Positions 8,442 to 21,731 of a stretch of 64,000 nucleotides of DNA are shown here, in pieces. The number at the start of each line of letters is the position of its first letter. Position 1 is the stretch's first letter. A program made the translations under genes and the position numbers. Origin of the DNA: Rhodococcus tukisamuensis NBRC 100609 (GTDB lineage Bacteria > Actinomycetota > Actinomycetes > Mycobacteriales > Mycobacteriaceae); the NCBI RefSeq assembly GCF_001894985.1, contig NZ_BCXG01000004.1, forward strand, positions 62,001-126,000, given 5' to 3'. Below the pieces are notes generated by a model, which was not told where the DNA came from, made no database searches, and worked only from the letters and a program-made list of their open reading frames with translations.

Positions 8442-8858
8442 TCAGTTTCCGTCCCCTGGTGCCAGATCGAACAGGACCCGCAGTTCCTCCGCGGTTCGGG
8501 CGGGGGCCACGTGGTGGACGGCCACCATGCCCGCGGCCACCGCGCCGCGGACGTTGACCGCCAGGTCGTCGACGAACACACAGTCCGACTCGGCGAGCCC
8601 CAACCGCCGGGCCGCCAGCCGGTAGATCCGGGGGTCCGGCTTCTCGAGCCCGACGTCACCGGAGAGCAGCACCTCGTCGACCAGACGCCCGCCACCGAGA
8701 CCGCGCAGCCAGTCCGCGCCGGGTCCGCCCGGATCGTTGCTCAGCACGGCCGTGCGCACCCCGAGGCTGCGCACCTCGGCGATGATCGCGCCCAGCCCTT
8801 CCCCGTCGGACCCGGGACCGACCAACACGCCCCCGCAGTCCAGCACCAACCCGTCCAT
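8442..8858 (-). CDS. HAD superfamily hydrolase, small
   Basis: 138 residues, short for a HAD phosphatase, with no cap domain. Motif I is LDCGGVLV with nucleophile D7 and Gly at +2 instead of the usual second acidic residue, a pattern seen in the YihX-like branch. Motif II is LSNDPGG, and motifs III and IV are EKPDPRIY and VFVDDLAVNV. The substrate is unknown. The ATG at 8858 opens a two-gene unit with the WS/DGAT-like gene, whose start is one base beyond this stop. The divergent gene at 9005 shares a 146-base promoter region with it. Confidence 0.85.
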   Translation of the reverse strand: MDGLVLDCGGVLVGPGSDGEGLGAIIAEVRSLGVRTAVLSNDPGGPGADWLRGLGGGRLVDEVLLSGDVGLEKPDPRIYRLAARRLGLAESDCVFVDDLAVNVRGAVAAGMVAVHHVAPARTAEELRVLFDLAPGDGN

Positions 8859-9004
8859 GCGATCACCCTAGGGCCGCGACGCCGTCCGCGCCGTCGGCCA
8901 TTCGCGTGCGGACGATCGAATTCCGTGTAATCCTGCTCACAGCCCGGCCTCTCCCCGGACTCGACGCAACAACCTGTCGACGCACCCCATCGGGAGAGGA
9001 CCCC

Positions 9005-9532
9005 ATGACGTACCCCGACACGAGCCATCCACCCCGGCACGAGCCGCCACGCAACTTCCTGGCCAGGGCCCCGCAGTGCGAGCCGCCGCCGCACCCCCGG
9101 GCTATGCGGCCCGCGCCCGCCGCGCCGTCGGCCGCGGCGCACACCGCCTCCCACACCGGACGCTCGCCGGCCCGGCGAACACCACCGCCTTGCGCAGACC
9201 CGGCAGCGCACCGGTTCGCCGAGACGGCCCTGCGGCTGGTGCTCGAGGTCCTCGACCGACGCCGCCAGCCGCCCCAGCTTCGCGCCGTGCTGTCCCCGGC
9301 GGTGGTGGACCTGGTGGCCGCACTGACCCACGCCGCGCCGCCGGCGAACCGGCTCGGTGGCGCGCAGTTGCAGCGGGTGCACCTGCGCCCGAACGGCCCG
9401 GACGTCGCCGAGGTGTTCGGCACCTACGCCCGCGGCGACCGGGTCTTCGCAATCGCCGGCCGCGTCGAACGCACACCAGCCGCCCCGCAGGCGCGGGGCG
9501 GCTGGTGTGTGACGTCGCTACAGGTCGGTTGA
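9005..9532 (+). CDS. Ala/Arg/Pro-rich conserved protein (DUF6459-like)
   Basis: 175 residues. The first 70 are low-complexity Pro, Ala, Arg and His; the conserved part begins near HRFAETALRLVLEVLDRRR and includes the PQLRAVLSP segment and the end VFAIAGRVERTP...WCVTSLQVG. This matches the DUF6459/Rv3235-like family that sits convergent to secA in actinobacteria. The ATG at 9005 follows GGGAGAGGA. The stop lies one base from the secA stop on the other strand. There is no signal peptide or membrane segment. Function unknown. Confidence 0.8.
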   Translation: MTYPDTSHPPRHEPPRNFLARAPQCEPPPHPRAMRPAPAAPSAAAHTASHTGRSPARRTPPPCADPAAHRFAETALRLVLEVLDRRRQPPQLRAVLSPAVVDLVAALTHAAPPANRLGGAQLQRVHLRPNGPDVAEVFGTYARGDRVFAIAGRVERTPAAPQARGGWCVTSLQVG

Positions 9533-9533
9533 G

Positions 9534-12320
<2,787 letters not shown>

Positions 12321-12507
12321 GGGCTTGAACGTCCTCAATCTCGGCGGGCAGGTCTCGACTCCGCAAACGGAGCAACTGACTACACAGTAGTTCCGGTCAC
12401 AGAGAGGATCCGGCCGAGGGAGTTATCCCCCGACCGGATCCCATGGTAGGCGCTCTCACGATCCGTGGAGCAGAACGACCGTGTGAGCGTGTGTCAAGCA
12501 GGGTGTG

Positions 12508-13179
12508 TCAGGCGAGCCGGATCAGCCCGTAGTCGAACGCGTGCCTGCGGTACACGACGGACGGACGGTCGGTTTCCTTGTCGTGGAACAGGAAGAAGTC
12601 GTGTCCGACCAGTTCCATCTCGTAGAGCGCGTCGTCGACCGACATCGGGGCCGCCGAGTGGATCTTGGTCCGCACGATCTGCCCCGGGCCCGGCGGATAC
12701 TCCTCCGACTCGAGGGAGATGTCGGGCGAGATGGCCAGCGAGTCGTCTGTGGCGAGCTCCGCGGTCGCCTCCGCGACCGAGACGGGCGTCTTGTCGCCGT
12801 AGTGGACGCGGCGGCGGTCCTTGGTCCGGCGAAGCCTGCTCTCGAGCTTGGCGGTGACGCTCTCGAAGGCGGCGTAGAAACTGTCCGCGGAGGCCTCGGC
12901 CCGAGCGACCGGGCCCTTGCCCCGGGCGGTGATCTCCACTCGCTGGCAGTTCTTGGCCTGCCTGCGGTTCCGTTCGTGTTGGAGTTCGACGTCGAAGTGG
13001 TAGATCGTCGGGTCGAAGCGTTCGAGTCGTGCCAGCTTCTCCGAGACGTAGACGCGGAAATGGTCGGGGACCTCGACGTTGCGGCCCTTCACGACGATTT
13101 CGGCTAGCGGGCCTTCGGGTTGCCCGGTGGTCTCTGCAGCGTCTTCGATGAACACAGAGGCTGTTGAAGGGGTCGTCAC
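12508..13179 (-). CDS. hpf: ribosome hibernation-promoting factor, long form
   Basis: Binds the 30S decoding site and joins two ribosomes into inactive 100S dimers when growth slows. The N-terminal domain (residues about 25-125) carries IVVKGRNVEVPDHFRVYVSEKLARLERF. A linker follows, and the C-terminal dimerisation domain (about 165-223) has RTKIHSAAPMSVDDALYEMELVGHDFFLFHDKETDRPSVVYRR. Length is usual for the long form. The GTG at 13179 is preferred because GGAGG precedes it by six bases. It lies upstream of secA on the same strand, separated by 187 bases. Confidence 0.95.
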   Translation of the reverse strand: MTTPSTASVFIEDAAETTGQPEGPLAEIVVKGRNVEVPDHFRVYVSEKLARLERFDPTIYHFDVELQHERNRRQAKNCQRVEITARGKGPVARAEASADSFYAAFESVTAKLESRLRRTKDRRRVHYGDKTPVSVAEATAELATDDSLAISPDISLESEEYPPGPGQIVRTKIHSAAPMSVDDALYEMELVGHDFFLFHDKETDRPSVVYRRHAFDYGLIRLA

Positions 13180-13354
13180 GCGTACCTCCAAGATACGGCC
13201 GAGCCACAGATGATGACTGTCGGCGGATGAGCTACGCCGGGAGGGGAACCGCCCGACGCCAGGATTTGCGGTATCACCTCCACCAGTTCGTCGGTTGTGT
13301 TGGCGACGCTAGTACGAGTTCGGCGGGAGTGCCAGCATTAACGTCGCGTTTCAC

Positions 13355-14014
13355 TCAAGCGGCCGCAATCACCAGCACCGCGGCCACCCGAACCCGCCGC
13401 GTCGCGAGGGCCCGGACGGACTCCGCGGCCGTCGCGCCGGTGGTCAGCACGTCGTCGACCAACACCACGCAGTCCCCCCGCCCGGTCCGCGGCGCCGGCG
13501 CCACCAGGATTCGTCCCGACAGGTTCTCCACCCGCGCCCGAGCCGACAGTCCAACCGAATCACGAACTCCCCGTGCATATTTCAGAATCTCCGCCACTCG
13601 GACCGGTTCCGGCCGCAGCGCCGACGCCGCCGCGCCGACCGCGGCCGCGACCGGATCCCCACCGCGCACACGGGCCGCCCGCGGCCGACTGGGCGCGGGC
13701 ACCAGGGTCAGCGCGGCCAACTCCGCGGGGTCGATCTCGCCGAGTTCGCGCAGCCGACGCACCGCCGTCGCCAACGCCTGCCCCAGCGGGACCGCGAGGT
13801 CCCGTCGGCCACGCTCCTTCGCCGCGATCACCGCCGCCCGGCGGGCCCCGACGTAGCTGCCGACCGCCCAGGCGGGCACCCCCGGGTCGACCCTCGGGGA
13901 CAGCCGTACCGGCCCGGCCGCCAACGCGACCCGGCACCGCTCGCACCAGAGCGTCCCGACGGCCCCACAGCCGCCGCACTCACGGGGCAGGACCAGGTCC
14001 AGCAGCGCACGCAC
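13355..14014 (-). CDS. ComF family phosphoribosyltransferase-like protein
   Basis: 219 residues. The N-terminus has a four-Cys zinc-ribbon pattern (CGGCG, then CERC), and the C-terminus has the PRPP-binding loop VVLVDDVLTTGAT. This is the ComF/GntX architecture, linked to DNA uptake in naturally competent bacteria but with unknown substrate here. The Rv3242c homologue occupies the same place in mycobacteria, between hpf and lpqB. Start GTG at 14014. It is separated from the lpqB stop by about 90 bases. Confidence 0.9.
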   Translation of the reverse strand: MRALLDLVLPRECGGCGAVGTLWCERCRVALAAGPVRLSPRVDPGVPAWAVGSYVGARRAAVIAAKERGRRDLAVPLGQALATAVRRLRELGEIDPAELAALTLVPAPSRPRAARVRGGDPVAAAVGAAASALRPEPVRVAEILKYARGVRDSVGLSARARVENLSGRILVAPAPRTGRGDCVVLVDDVLTTGATAAESVRALATRRVRVAAVLVIAAA

Positions 14015-14107
14015 GCACGCAGTGTGCGCCCGCCCACCGACAACCTAGGGCGTGCCTCCTGATCCCACTGGGGTGCACCCGGCGAAACGGGGATTGGGAG
14101 ACATACC

Positions 14108-15895
14108 CTAGCCCGGCAGGATCGGGATCGCCTTGACCCCGGTCAACCCGGGCACCTCACGCCAGTAGCGGTCGCCGGCCGGGTCGTTGTTGTTCAGCTG
14201 GAACACCGCGCGCGCGTCCGCCACGAACACCGTGGTCACCGATGCGTCGACGGAGCTCACCGGCGCCGAGAGGTTCCGGCTCGGCAGTGCGTCCATCCGG
14301 GACCCGTCGACCGCCACGGACACCACCGGGATGTCCGAGGCCGCTCGGGCCACCACGATCGCCTCGCCGCTGCTCCAGTCCAGGGACAGGGCGGGGCTGC
14401 CCAGTCCGATCGCGACGGGCCGGGGCGCGGTCAGCGCGTAACCGCCGTCCGGCCTCGGGACCACCGTCGCGACGTACACCTTGCCGTCGACGATCAGCGC
14501 CGCCCGGACGCCGTCCCGGGACAGCCGCAGTTCGGTGATCGTGGCGCCCAACGGGGCGAGGTCCGCGGTGTCCACCGGCAGTACCACCAGCTGGCCGCCC
14601 TGGGGGTCTCGGACCACCCGCACCACCGAGGTGCCGTCGACGACGGTCCACACCGCCGGCTCGGTGCGCGACCACGTCGGCCGCGTCATCGAGCCCGCCT
14701 CGAGGGCCGGCGTCGCGAAGCCCTCGACGGGCCCCACCATCAGCGCGCTCCTGGGCTCCGGCTCGGGCTTGCCGGTGTCGGCCACCGCGGCCGCCAGCCG
14801 GCCGTCCCGTGAGAGCGCGATCGACTCCAGCGTGGTGGCGGTGCCGAAGTAGCCGGGCATCGCGCTCACCCCGGTGTCGTTGACGGCCACCAGCGCGCCG
14901 TCGACCAGCCCGTGCAGGCCCACTGTCGTGCTCGTGGTCGCCATCGGGTTCGTCGAGGACACGTCGGCGGTGGTCCAGCCGTTCGCGTACCGCTCGTCGA
15001 GAGGGGCGCCGTCACCCGTCAGCACGTACGGTCCGGAGATCTCGGCCGCCGCGAGGGTCCACACCACCTGGGCGGCGAGCAGGTCGCGGGCGTTCTGGTC
15101 GAGCGCGGACGCGCCGGTGAAGTCGATGTGCAGGCCGCCGAAGCCGACCCCGACCCCGGCGCTGCGGCCGTCCGCCTTGGTGATCGGAGCCAGCACCGAC
15201 ACCTTGCCCGCCATGTTCTGCACCGCGTCGGAGAGCGCGGGCTTGGGTCCGGCGATCAGCAGCTCGATCAGTCGTCCCGGCATCTGTTCCTGGGTCGCGG
15301 AGATCCACCGGAGATCCGGCACCACGGTGGTGCCCGACGGGTCCAGGAAGTACAGCGCCTTGCGCTGGTAGGTCTTGAGGAACTGCGGGCGGTCCATGAT
15401 CACCCCAGGCGGCAGGTCGTCGATCCGCCACTCGCCGTTGACCTTGCTCAGGCGCACCTTCGCCTCGAAGTTTCCCTCCACCGCCTGGTACTGCCCGCCG
15501 TCGTCCAACTGGCCGACCCGGTTGGCCCGGATCGTGTAGGTGGCCTGGTCGTCGGCGCGGGACTCCGGCAGCACGTCCACCTTGTCCACGACGGTGGTGC
15601 TGGCGGTGTCGTCCCAGCGGTCGGACGCCGCCGGGGTGAGGAACTGGCGAGCCGCCAGGTGCTTGTCCGCCGGGTCGGTGCTGGCCGAGAAGAAGTCCCG
15701 CAGCAGCAGGTCCGGTTCCCGGCCAGGCGTCGGCACCGGCACGCTGACGACCACCGGCTCACGGGTGATGGTGCCGATCGCCTGCGGCGACGACGACTCC
15801 GGCAGGCTCGCGCAACCGCCGACCACGACGGCGACGGCCAGCAACGCGGCCGTCAGCGAGATCCGCCCGCGACCGCGCCGGCGCTCGCCCGTCAC
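14108..15895 (-). CDS. lpqB: MtrAB-associated lipoprotein LpqB
   Basis: Lipoprotein that modulates the MtrB sensor kinase at the outer face of the membrane. 595 residues with a basic N-terminus, a hydrophobic stretch and the lipobox VVGGC ending at C28. A GerMN-like domain (the [19 protein letters not shown] region) follows, and then a beta-propeller-like half. The start GTG overlaps the mtrB stop as GTGA, so it is translationally coupled and is the last gene of tmk-mtrA-mtrB-lpqB. The length is usual. Confidence 0.95.
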   Translation of the reverse strand: MTGERRRGRGRISLTAALLAVAVVVGGCASLPESSSPQAIGTITREPVVVSVPVPTPGREPDLLLRDFFSASTDPADKHLAARQFLTPAASDRWDDTASTTVVDKVDVLPESRADDQATYTIRANRVGQLDDGGQYQAVEGNFEAKVRLSKVNGEWRIDDLPPGVIMDRPQFLKTYQRKALYFLDPSGTTVVPDLRWISATQEQMPGRLIELLIAGPKPALSDAVQNMAGKVSVLAPITKADGRSAGVGVGFGGLHIDFTGASALDQNARDLLAAQVVWTLAAAEISGPYVLTGDGAPLDERYANGWTTADVSSTNPMATTSTTVGLHGLVDGALVAVNDTGVSAMPGYFGTATTLESIALSRDGRLAAAVADTGKPEPEPRSALMVGPVEGFATPALEAGSMTRPTWSRTEPAVWTVVDGTSVVRVVRDPQGGQLVVLPVDTADLAPLGATITELRLSRDGVRAALIVDGKVYVATVVPRPDGGYALTAPRPVAIGLGSPALSLDWSSGEAIVVARAASDIPVVSVAVDGSRMDALPSRNLSAPVSSVDASVTTVFVADARAVFQLNNNDPAGDRYWREVPGLTGVKAIPILPG

Positions 15896-17628
15896 GGCCG
15901 CCGCTCCCGCAGGACCGGCACGCTGGAGGCCTGGTCGGGATCGAGGGCCTCACCGGAGGGTTCGGCGTGCCCGCTGTGCGGGCGTTCCGCGCCGGGCAGC
16001 GGGCGGCCCTGGACGTGCTTGACGCTCGGCGGCCGCAACGGCAGCGGACTGCTGGTGATCTTGTGCCCGCGCACCAGCGGCAGGGTGAAGCGGAAGCAGG
16101 CACCCTCCCCCGGCTCGCCCCACGCCTCGAGCCGACCGTCGTGCAGCCGCGCGTCCTCGACGCTGATCGCCAGACCGAGTCCGGTGCCCCCGGAGCGGCG
16201 CACCCGAGACGGGTCGGACCGCCAGAACCGGTTGAACACCAGCTTCTCCTCACCGGGTCGCAGGCCGATGCCCTTGTCCCGAACGATGAATGCGGCCGCG
16301 TCTTCGTCGGCGCGCAGGCGCAGCAGCACCGGTTTGCCCTCCCCGTGGTCGATGGCGTTCGCGAGCAGGTTCCGCAGGATCCGTTCGACCCGGCGTGGGT
16401 CTGCCGAGGCCAGCACGGGCTCGTCGGGCAGGTCGAGGATCAGTTCGGTCCCGGACTCCCGGGCCAGATGACGGATCGTGGCGACCGCCGCGCGGGCGCT
16501 CATCCGCAGGTCCAGCTTCTCGGCCGCCAGCTCCGCCACGCCGGCGTCGTGCCGGCTGATCTCGAGCAGGTCGTTGAGCAGTGACTCGAACCGGTCCAGC
16601 TCGGCGACCAGCAGCTCCGAGGACCGGCGCATCGCCGGGTCCAGGTCGGCGCTGCCGTCGTGGATCAGCTCGGCGGCCATCCGGACCGTGGTCAGCGGGG
16701 TGCGCAGCTCGTGGCTGACGTCGGAGGTGAACCGTTTCTGCAGGTTGCCGAACTCCTCGAGCTGGGCAATCTGCTTGGACAGGCTCTCGGCCATGTCGTT
16801 GAAGGACATCGCCAGCCGGGCCATGTCGTCCTCGCCGCGGACCGGCATCCGTTCGCGGAGCTTGCCGTCGGCGAACCGCTCGGCGATCCGGGACGCGGAC
16901 CGGATCGGGAGCACCACCTGCCGGGCCACGATCATCGAGATCGCGGCCAGCAGCACCAGCAGCACGACCCCGCCGACGAGCAGGGTGCTGCGCATCAACG
17001 ACAGGCTCTTGTCCTCGCTGGCCAGCGGGAACACCAGGTACAGCTCGAGCGTGGAGACGTCCGAGGCGGTGGGGCTGCCGATGATCAGCGCGGGACCGCG
17101 GTAGCCGTCCGAGTCGGAGACCGTGGCGAACTGGTAGCTGACCTGACCTTTCTTGACGAACTCGCGCAGGTTCGCCGGGATCTGGTCCTCGGGCCCGCTG
17201 GAGACCCCCTCGAGCGGCGGGATGCCGGGCACGATCAGCACCGGGTTGAAGGTGCCCGCCGCCCCCGTCGCCGGGCCGGTGTCGGTGCGACTGGTCAGGG
17301 CGGCGGCCGCGGCGTCGAGCCGTGCGGCCAGCGAGCTGCTGTCGTCGGATCCGGCCAGCTGGTTCTGCACGGTGTTACGGGCCCGGTCCATCTCCTCCGT
17401 CGCGGCACTGATCTTCGCCTCGAGGAGCCGGTCGGTGATCTGGCTGGTCAGCACGACACCGAGGATCGTGATCACCACCAGCGAGAGCGTCAGTGTCGAC
17501 ACGACCACCCGCAGCTGCAGCGAACGACGCCACAGGTGTGCGAGCGAACGGCTCCACCCACGAAAACGACGCAGCACCGGACCGAATGTGCCACCGATCC
17601 GGCGCCGCGCGCGAGTACGTCCGATCAC
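15892..17628 (-). CDS. mtrB: two-component sensor histidine kinase MtrB
   Basis: Membrane kinase that phosphorylates MtrA and links cell-wall state to division and osmotic response. Two transmembrane segments (about residues 40-61 and 216-237) enclose an extracellular domain. A HAMP linker with [17 protein letters not shown] follows, then the dimerisation helix with phosphoacceptor H306 in [13 protein letters not shown], then the ATPase domain with N-box [11 protein letters not shown] and G-boxes DKGIGL and [10 protein letters not shown] Pro-rich tail ends the protein. The GTG start overlaps the mtrA stop by four bases. Confidence 0.97.
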   Translation of the reverse strand: MIGRTRARRRIGGTFGPVLRRFRGWSRSLAHLWRRSLQLRVVVSTLTLSLVVITILGVVLTSQITDRLLEAKISAATEEMDRARNTVQNQLAGSDDSSSLAARLDAAAAALTSRTDTGPATGAAGTFNPVLIVPGIPPLEGVSSGPEDQIPANLREFVKKGQVSYQFATVSDSDGYRGPALIIGSPTASDVSTLELYLVFPLASEDKSLSLMRSTLLVGGVVLLVLLAAISMIVARQVVLPIRSASRIAERFADGKLRERMPVRGEDDMARLAMSFNDMAESLSKQIAQLEEFGNLQKRFTSDVSHELRTPLTTVRMAAELIHDGSADLDPAMRRSSELLVAELDRFESLLNDLLEISRHDAGVAELAAEKLDLRMSARAAVATIRHLARESGTELILDLPDEPVLASADPRRVERILRNLLANAIDHGEGKPVLLRLRADEDAAAFIVRDKGIGLRPGEEKLVFNRFWRSDPSRVRRSGGTGLGLAISVEDARLHDGRLEAWGEPGEGACFRFTLPLVRGHKITSSPLPLRPPSVKHVQGRPLPGAERPHSGHAEPSGEALDPDQASSVPVLRERRP

Positions 17629-18308
17629 GGCGGTCCGGCCTTGTAGCCGACCCCCCTGACCGTGAGCACCACTTCGGGATTCTCCGGATCAGTCTCGACC
17701 TTGGCGCGCAGGCGCTGCACGTGCACGTGCACGTTGACCAGCCGGGTGTCCGCGGCGTGCCGGTATCCCCACACCTGCTCGAGCAGCACCTCGCGGGTGA
17801 ACACCTGGCGGGGCTTGCGGGCCAGCGCGACCAGCAGGTCGAACTCCAGCGGCGTCAGCGCGATGAGCGCGCCCTCGCGGGTCACCTTGTGCGCGGGCAC
17901 GTCGATGACCACGTCGGCGATGGCGAGCAGCTCGGCCGGCTCCTCCTCGGTGCGACGCAACCGCGCCCGCACCCGGGCCACCAGCTCCTTCGGCTTGAAC
18001 GGCTTCATCACGTAGTCGTCCGCACCGGACTCGAGGCCCAGCACCACGTCGACGGTGTCCGTCTTGGCGGTGAGCATGACGATCGGCACGCCGGAGTCCG
18101 CGCGCAGCACCCGGCACACGTCGATGCCGTTCATCCCGGGCAGCATCAGGTCGAGCAGAACCAGGTCCGGCCGGATCTCCCGGACGGCGGACAGCGCCTG
18201 CGTGCCGTCACCGACGACGAAGGGCTCGAACCCCTCGCCGCGGAGCACGATGGTGAGCATCTCGGCCAGGGCCGTGTCGTCGTCGACGACAAGAATGCGT
18301 GGCTTCAT
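17625..18308 (-). CDS. mtrA: two-component response regulator MtrA
   Basis: OmpR/PhoB-type transcription factor, essential in mycobacteria, that controls cell-wall hydrolases and dnaA-linked genes. 227 residues: a receiver domain with acidic pocket DDD (9-11), phosphoacceptor D53 in [10 protein letters not shown] and the conserved TAK and KPFKPKEL, then a winged-helix DNA-binding domain ending [12 protein letters not shown]. Start ATG at 18308, five bases after the tmk stop. The longer upstream reading frame is not part of the gene because it overlaps tmk. Confidence 0.97.
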   Translation of the reverse strand: MKPRILVVDDDTALAEMLTIVLRGEGFEPFVVGDGTQALSAVREIRPDLVLLDLMLPGMNGIDVCRVLRADSGVPIVMLTAKTDTVDVVLGLESGADDYVMKPFKPKELVARVRARLRRTEEEPAELLAIADVVIDVPAHKVTREGALIALTPLEFDLLVALARKPRQVFTREVLLEQVWGYRHAADTRLVNVHVHVQRLRAKVETDPENPEVVLTVRGVGYKAGPP

Positions 18309-18313
18309 GGTCT

Positions 18314-18979
18314 CTATCGTGTCACTTCCGACGGCAACCGACGCTGATTGGTTACGTCGGCGGCGAGTTGGGCCGGATCCACGTCGGGCCCGACCACGGT
18401 CCACGGCGAGATCCAGCCGCGCGCGGCGAGCCCGTCGTAGACCTCGCCGGTGCGGGCCTGCAGCCCGCCGTCACGCTCGTAGGCGTCGCGCTGCCGGTCG
18501 GCCTCCTCGCCGGCCCGGTCGCGGGCCCGCTGCGCGGCCAGCTCGACCGGCACCCGCAGCAGCACCTGGCGGTCCGGGCGCGGCAGGTCGAAGCGGCCGA
18601 ACTCGAGTTCCTCGATCCACTGCACGGCCGGCCCGGCGGCTCCCTGGTGGCTGCGGGCCGCGGTGTACGCGGCGTTGGAGGCCACGTAACGGTCGAGCAG
18701 CACGACGTCGTGCCCGGCGACCAGTTCCCGCAGTTCCCCCGCCGCATCCCGGCGGTCCAGCGCCCACAACAGGGCCATCGCGTTGACGGACTCGGCGGTG
18801 TCGCCGTGGGAACCGTGCAGCGCCTCGGCGCCGAGGTCCGCGTGCACGGAGACCCCGTACCGGGGGAAGGCCAGGGTGGCCACGGACAGTCCGTCCGCGC
18901 GCCAGGACGCGACGACGGCGTTCGACAGCGTCCGCTTGCCGGCCCCGTCGAGGCCCTCGAGTGCGATCAGTGTTCCCAC
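18314..18979 (-). CDS. tmk: thymidylate kinase
   Basis: Phosphorylates dTMP to dTDP for DNA synthesis. About 221 residues with P-loop GLDGAGKRT; the Arg after Lys is typical of the actinobacterial branch. Other family marks are the FPRYG motif and the DR-type motif LLDRYVASNAAYT. The GTG at 18979 gives the expected N-terminus VGTLIALEGLDG; an ORF extension to 19039 runs into the terminator hairpin and is rejected. It is the first gene of the tmk-mtrA-mtrB-lpqB unit. Confidence 0.94.
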   Translation of the reverse strand: MGTLIALEGLDGAGKRTLSNAVVASWRADGLSVATLAFPRYGVSVHADLGAEALHGSHGDTAESVNAMALLWALDRRDAAGELRELVAGHDVVLLDRYVASNAAYTAARSHQGAAGPAVQWIEELEFGRFDLPRPDRQVLLRVPVELAAQRARDRAGEEADRQRDAYERDGGLQARTGEVYDGLAARGWISPWTVVGPDVDPAQLAADVTNQRRLPSEVTR

Positions 18980-19008
18980 GATGATCCAGCTTAACTGCGC
19001 GGACGACC

Positions 19009-19039
19009 GTGGCCGGCCCCGGAGTCCGGGGCCGGCCAC
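19009..19039 (-). terminator. hairpin terminator after ahcY
   Basis: Perfect 15-bp inverted repeat: GTGGCCGGCCCCGGA at 19009-19023 and its complement at 19025-19039. It lies 40 bases beyond the ahcY stop and about 30 bases before the tmk start, and would separate ahcY from the mtr operon. Nearly pure G-C, with no T run. Confidence 0.8.
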
Positions 19040-19078
19040 GACCGGATCACGCGTTCGGTGCTTCGAGGCGCGAGTGCC

Positions 19079-20560
<1,482 letters not shown>

Positions 20561-20602
20561 CTGCCTCTCCTGTTTGGATTTGTCTCGGCCCAGGCTATCG
20601 GG

Positions 20603-20641
20603 TTCGGACCCCGTCCGAAGACCAGCCGTCCGTGTACGGAC
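20603..20641 (-). other. two hairpins in the ahcY leader
   Basis: Just upstream of ahcY are two small inverted repeats: TTCGGAC-CCC-GTCCGAA at 20603-20619 and GTCCG-TGTA-CGGAC at 20628-20641. If transcribed they would form adjacent stems in the 5' untranslated region. They could be part of an RNA element or simply operator palindromes; I do not recognise a known riboswitch fold. Confidence 0.35.
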
Positions 20642-20672
20642 CCCCGCCCCGCCGGCATACCCACCCAAAATC

Positions 20673-20691
20673 TAAGGTGAGGGTAACCAAA
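20673..20691 (+). promoter_or_regulatory. IdeR/DtxR iron box
   Basis: TAAGGTGAGGGTAACCAAA matches 15 of 19 positions of the IdeR/DtxR operator consensus (TTAGGTTAGGCTAACCTAA). It ends 20 bases before the ATG of an iron-siderophore binding lipoprotein, where a bound repressor would block transcription. This predicts expression when iron is scarce. Confidence 0.75.
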
Positions 20692-20711
20692 CAAACGAAG
20701 GGTGGTGCGGC

Positions 20712-21731
20712 ATGGTGTCGGCATTGAGGCGGCGGACGGTTCTGTCGATGGGTCTGGTCGCGGCGGCCGTGATGGCGGTCGGCTGCTCCTCGACCTCGGC
20801 GGAGGGCACGTCCGAGGCGGGGGCCGGGGCCGCCGCCGAGGCGGGCGCGCTCCCGGTGACGATCGACCACGTGCACGGATCGACCTCGGTCGAGGCGGTG
20901 CCGCAGCGGGTCGCCGCGGTGGGCATCGGCGACGCGGACGTCCTGCTCGCCCTCGGTGTGACTCCGGTCCTGGTGCCCGCGTGGAAGGGATCCGTCGACA
21001 CCGGCGTCGGCGAGTGGGCGAAGCCCGCACTGGCCGGCGCGACGCCGCCCGCGCTGGCCAATGCGACGGCCGGATTCGACGTGGAGAAGGTCGCGGCGTC
21101 GAACCCGGACCTGATCGTCGCCGTGAACAACGCCATCGACGCGAACGTCTACGGCCAGCTCAGCGCGATGGCGCCGACCGTGTTGCATGCCGCCGACCAG
21201 ACCGACTGGATGCTGCCGTGGCAGCAGGTGACCACCCGGATCGGCGACGCCGTGGGTCGTCCGGCCAAGGCCGCGGAGCAGGTCCGCATGGTCGAGGACA
21301 CCTTCGCCCGCGCCCGCAGCGAGCACCCGGAGTTCGCGGGCAAGTCGGCGATCCTGGTCCGGTACCTCGACGGCGACAAGTTCCGGGCCTACAGCCCCAC
21401 CTCCGCGCGCGGCCAGCTGCTCACCGAACTCGGATTCGGCGTCCCGGCGCAGCTGCGCGACCGCTTCGGCGATGCGCTCTACACCGAGATCTCCGCGGAG
21501 AACCTGGGCCTGCTCGAGGCGGACCTGCTGGTGGTCGACAACTACGACGCGGCCGCCGCGCGGCTCGACGCGCTGCCCACGTTCACGGGCCTGCAGGTGG
21601 TCCGCTCCGGCGCGATGGTGGGCCTGGACCCTGTGGTCAGCGACGCCGTCTCCATGCCGAACCCGCTGACCATCCCGTTCTCGGTGAACGCGATGCTGGA
21701 GAAGATCAGCCGGACGCCGGTCGGGGCCTGA
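20712..21731 (+). CDS. ABC transporter iron-siderophore substrate-binding lipoprotein
   Basis: Periplasmic-binding-protein type lipoprotein expected to capture a ferric siderophore at the outer face of the membrane. 339 residues: basic N-terminus, hydrophobic core and lipobox AVGC with C25, then a FepB/FhuD-type fold with VPQRVAAVGIGDADVLLALGVTPV and a long helix linking two lobes. No permease or ATPase gene adjoins it, so these must be elsewhere. An IdeR-like box lies just upstream. Its last 26 bases overlap the 3' end of the convergent MFS gene. Confidence 0.88.
   Translation: MVSALRRRTVLSMGLVAAAVMAVGCSSTSAEGTSEAGAGAAAEAGALPVTIDHVHGSTSVEAVPQRVAAVGIGDADVLLALGVTPVLVPAWKGSVDTGVGEWAKPALAGATPPALANATAGFDVEKVAASNPDLIVAVNNAIDANVYGQLSAMAPTVLHAADQTDWMLPWQQVTTRIGDAVGRPAKAAEQVRMVEDTFARARSEHPEFAGKSAILVRYLDGDKFRAYSPTSARGQLLTELGFGVPAQLRDRFGDALYTEISAENLGLLEADLLVVDNYDAAAARLDALPTFTGLQVVRSGAMVGLDPVVSDAVSMPNPLTIPFSVNAMLEKISRTPVGA

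Noticed and set aside
8441-8695. Extension of the WS/DGAT-like gene upstream of 8440
   Set aside because: It overlaps the HAD gene in another frame, and family members begin with MATRLTTQDASFYFLE at 8440.
12321-12507. Possible small gene or RNA between hpf and secA
   Set aside because: No ORF with a ribosome binding site, no convincing hairpin and no tRNA-like fold; probably only the secA upstream region.
14912-16471. 519-residue plus-strand ORF opposite lpqB and mtrB
   Set aside because: Runs across the boundary of two well-identified genes on the other strand; Arg/Gly/His-rich translation with no recognisable motif.
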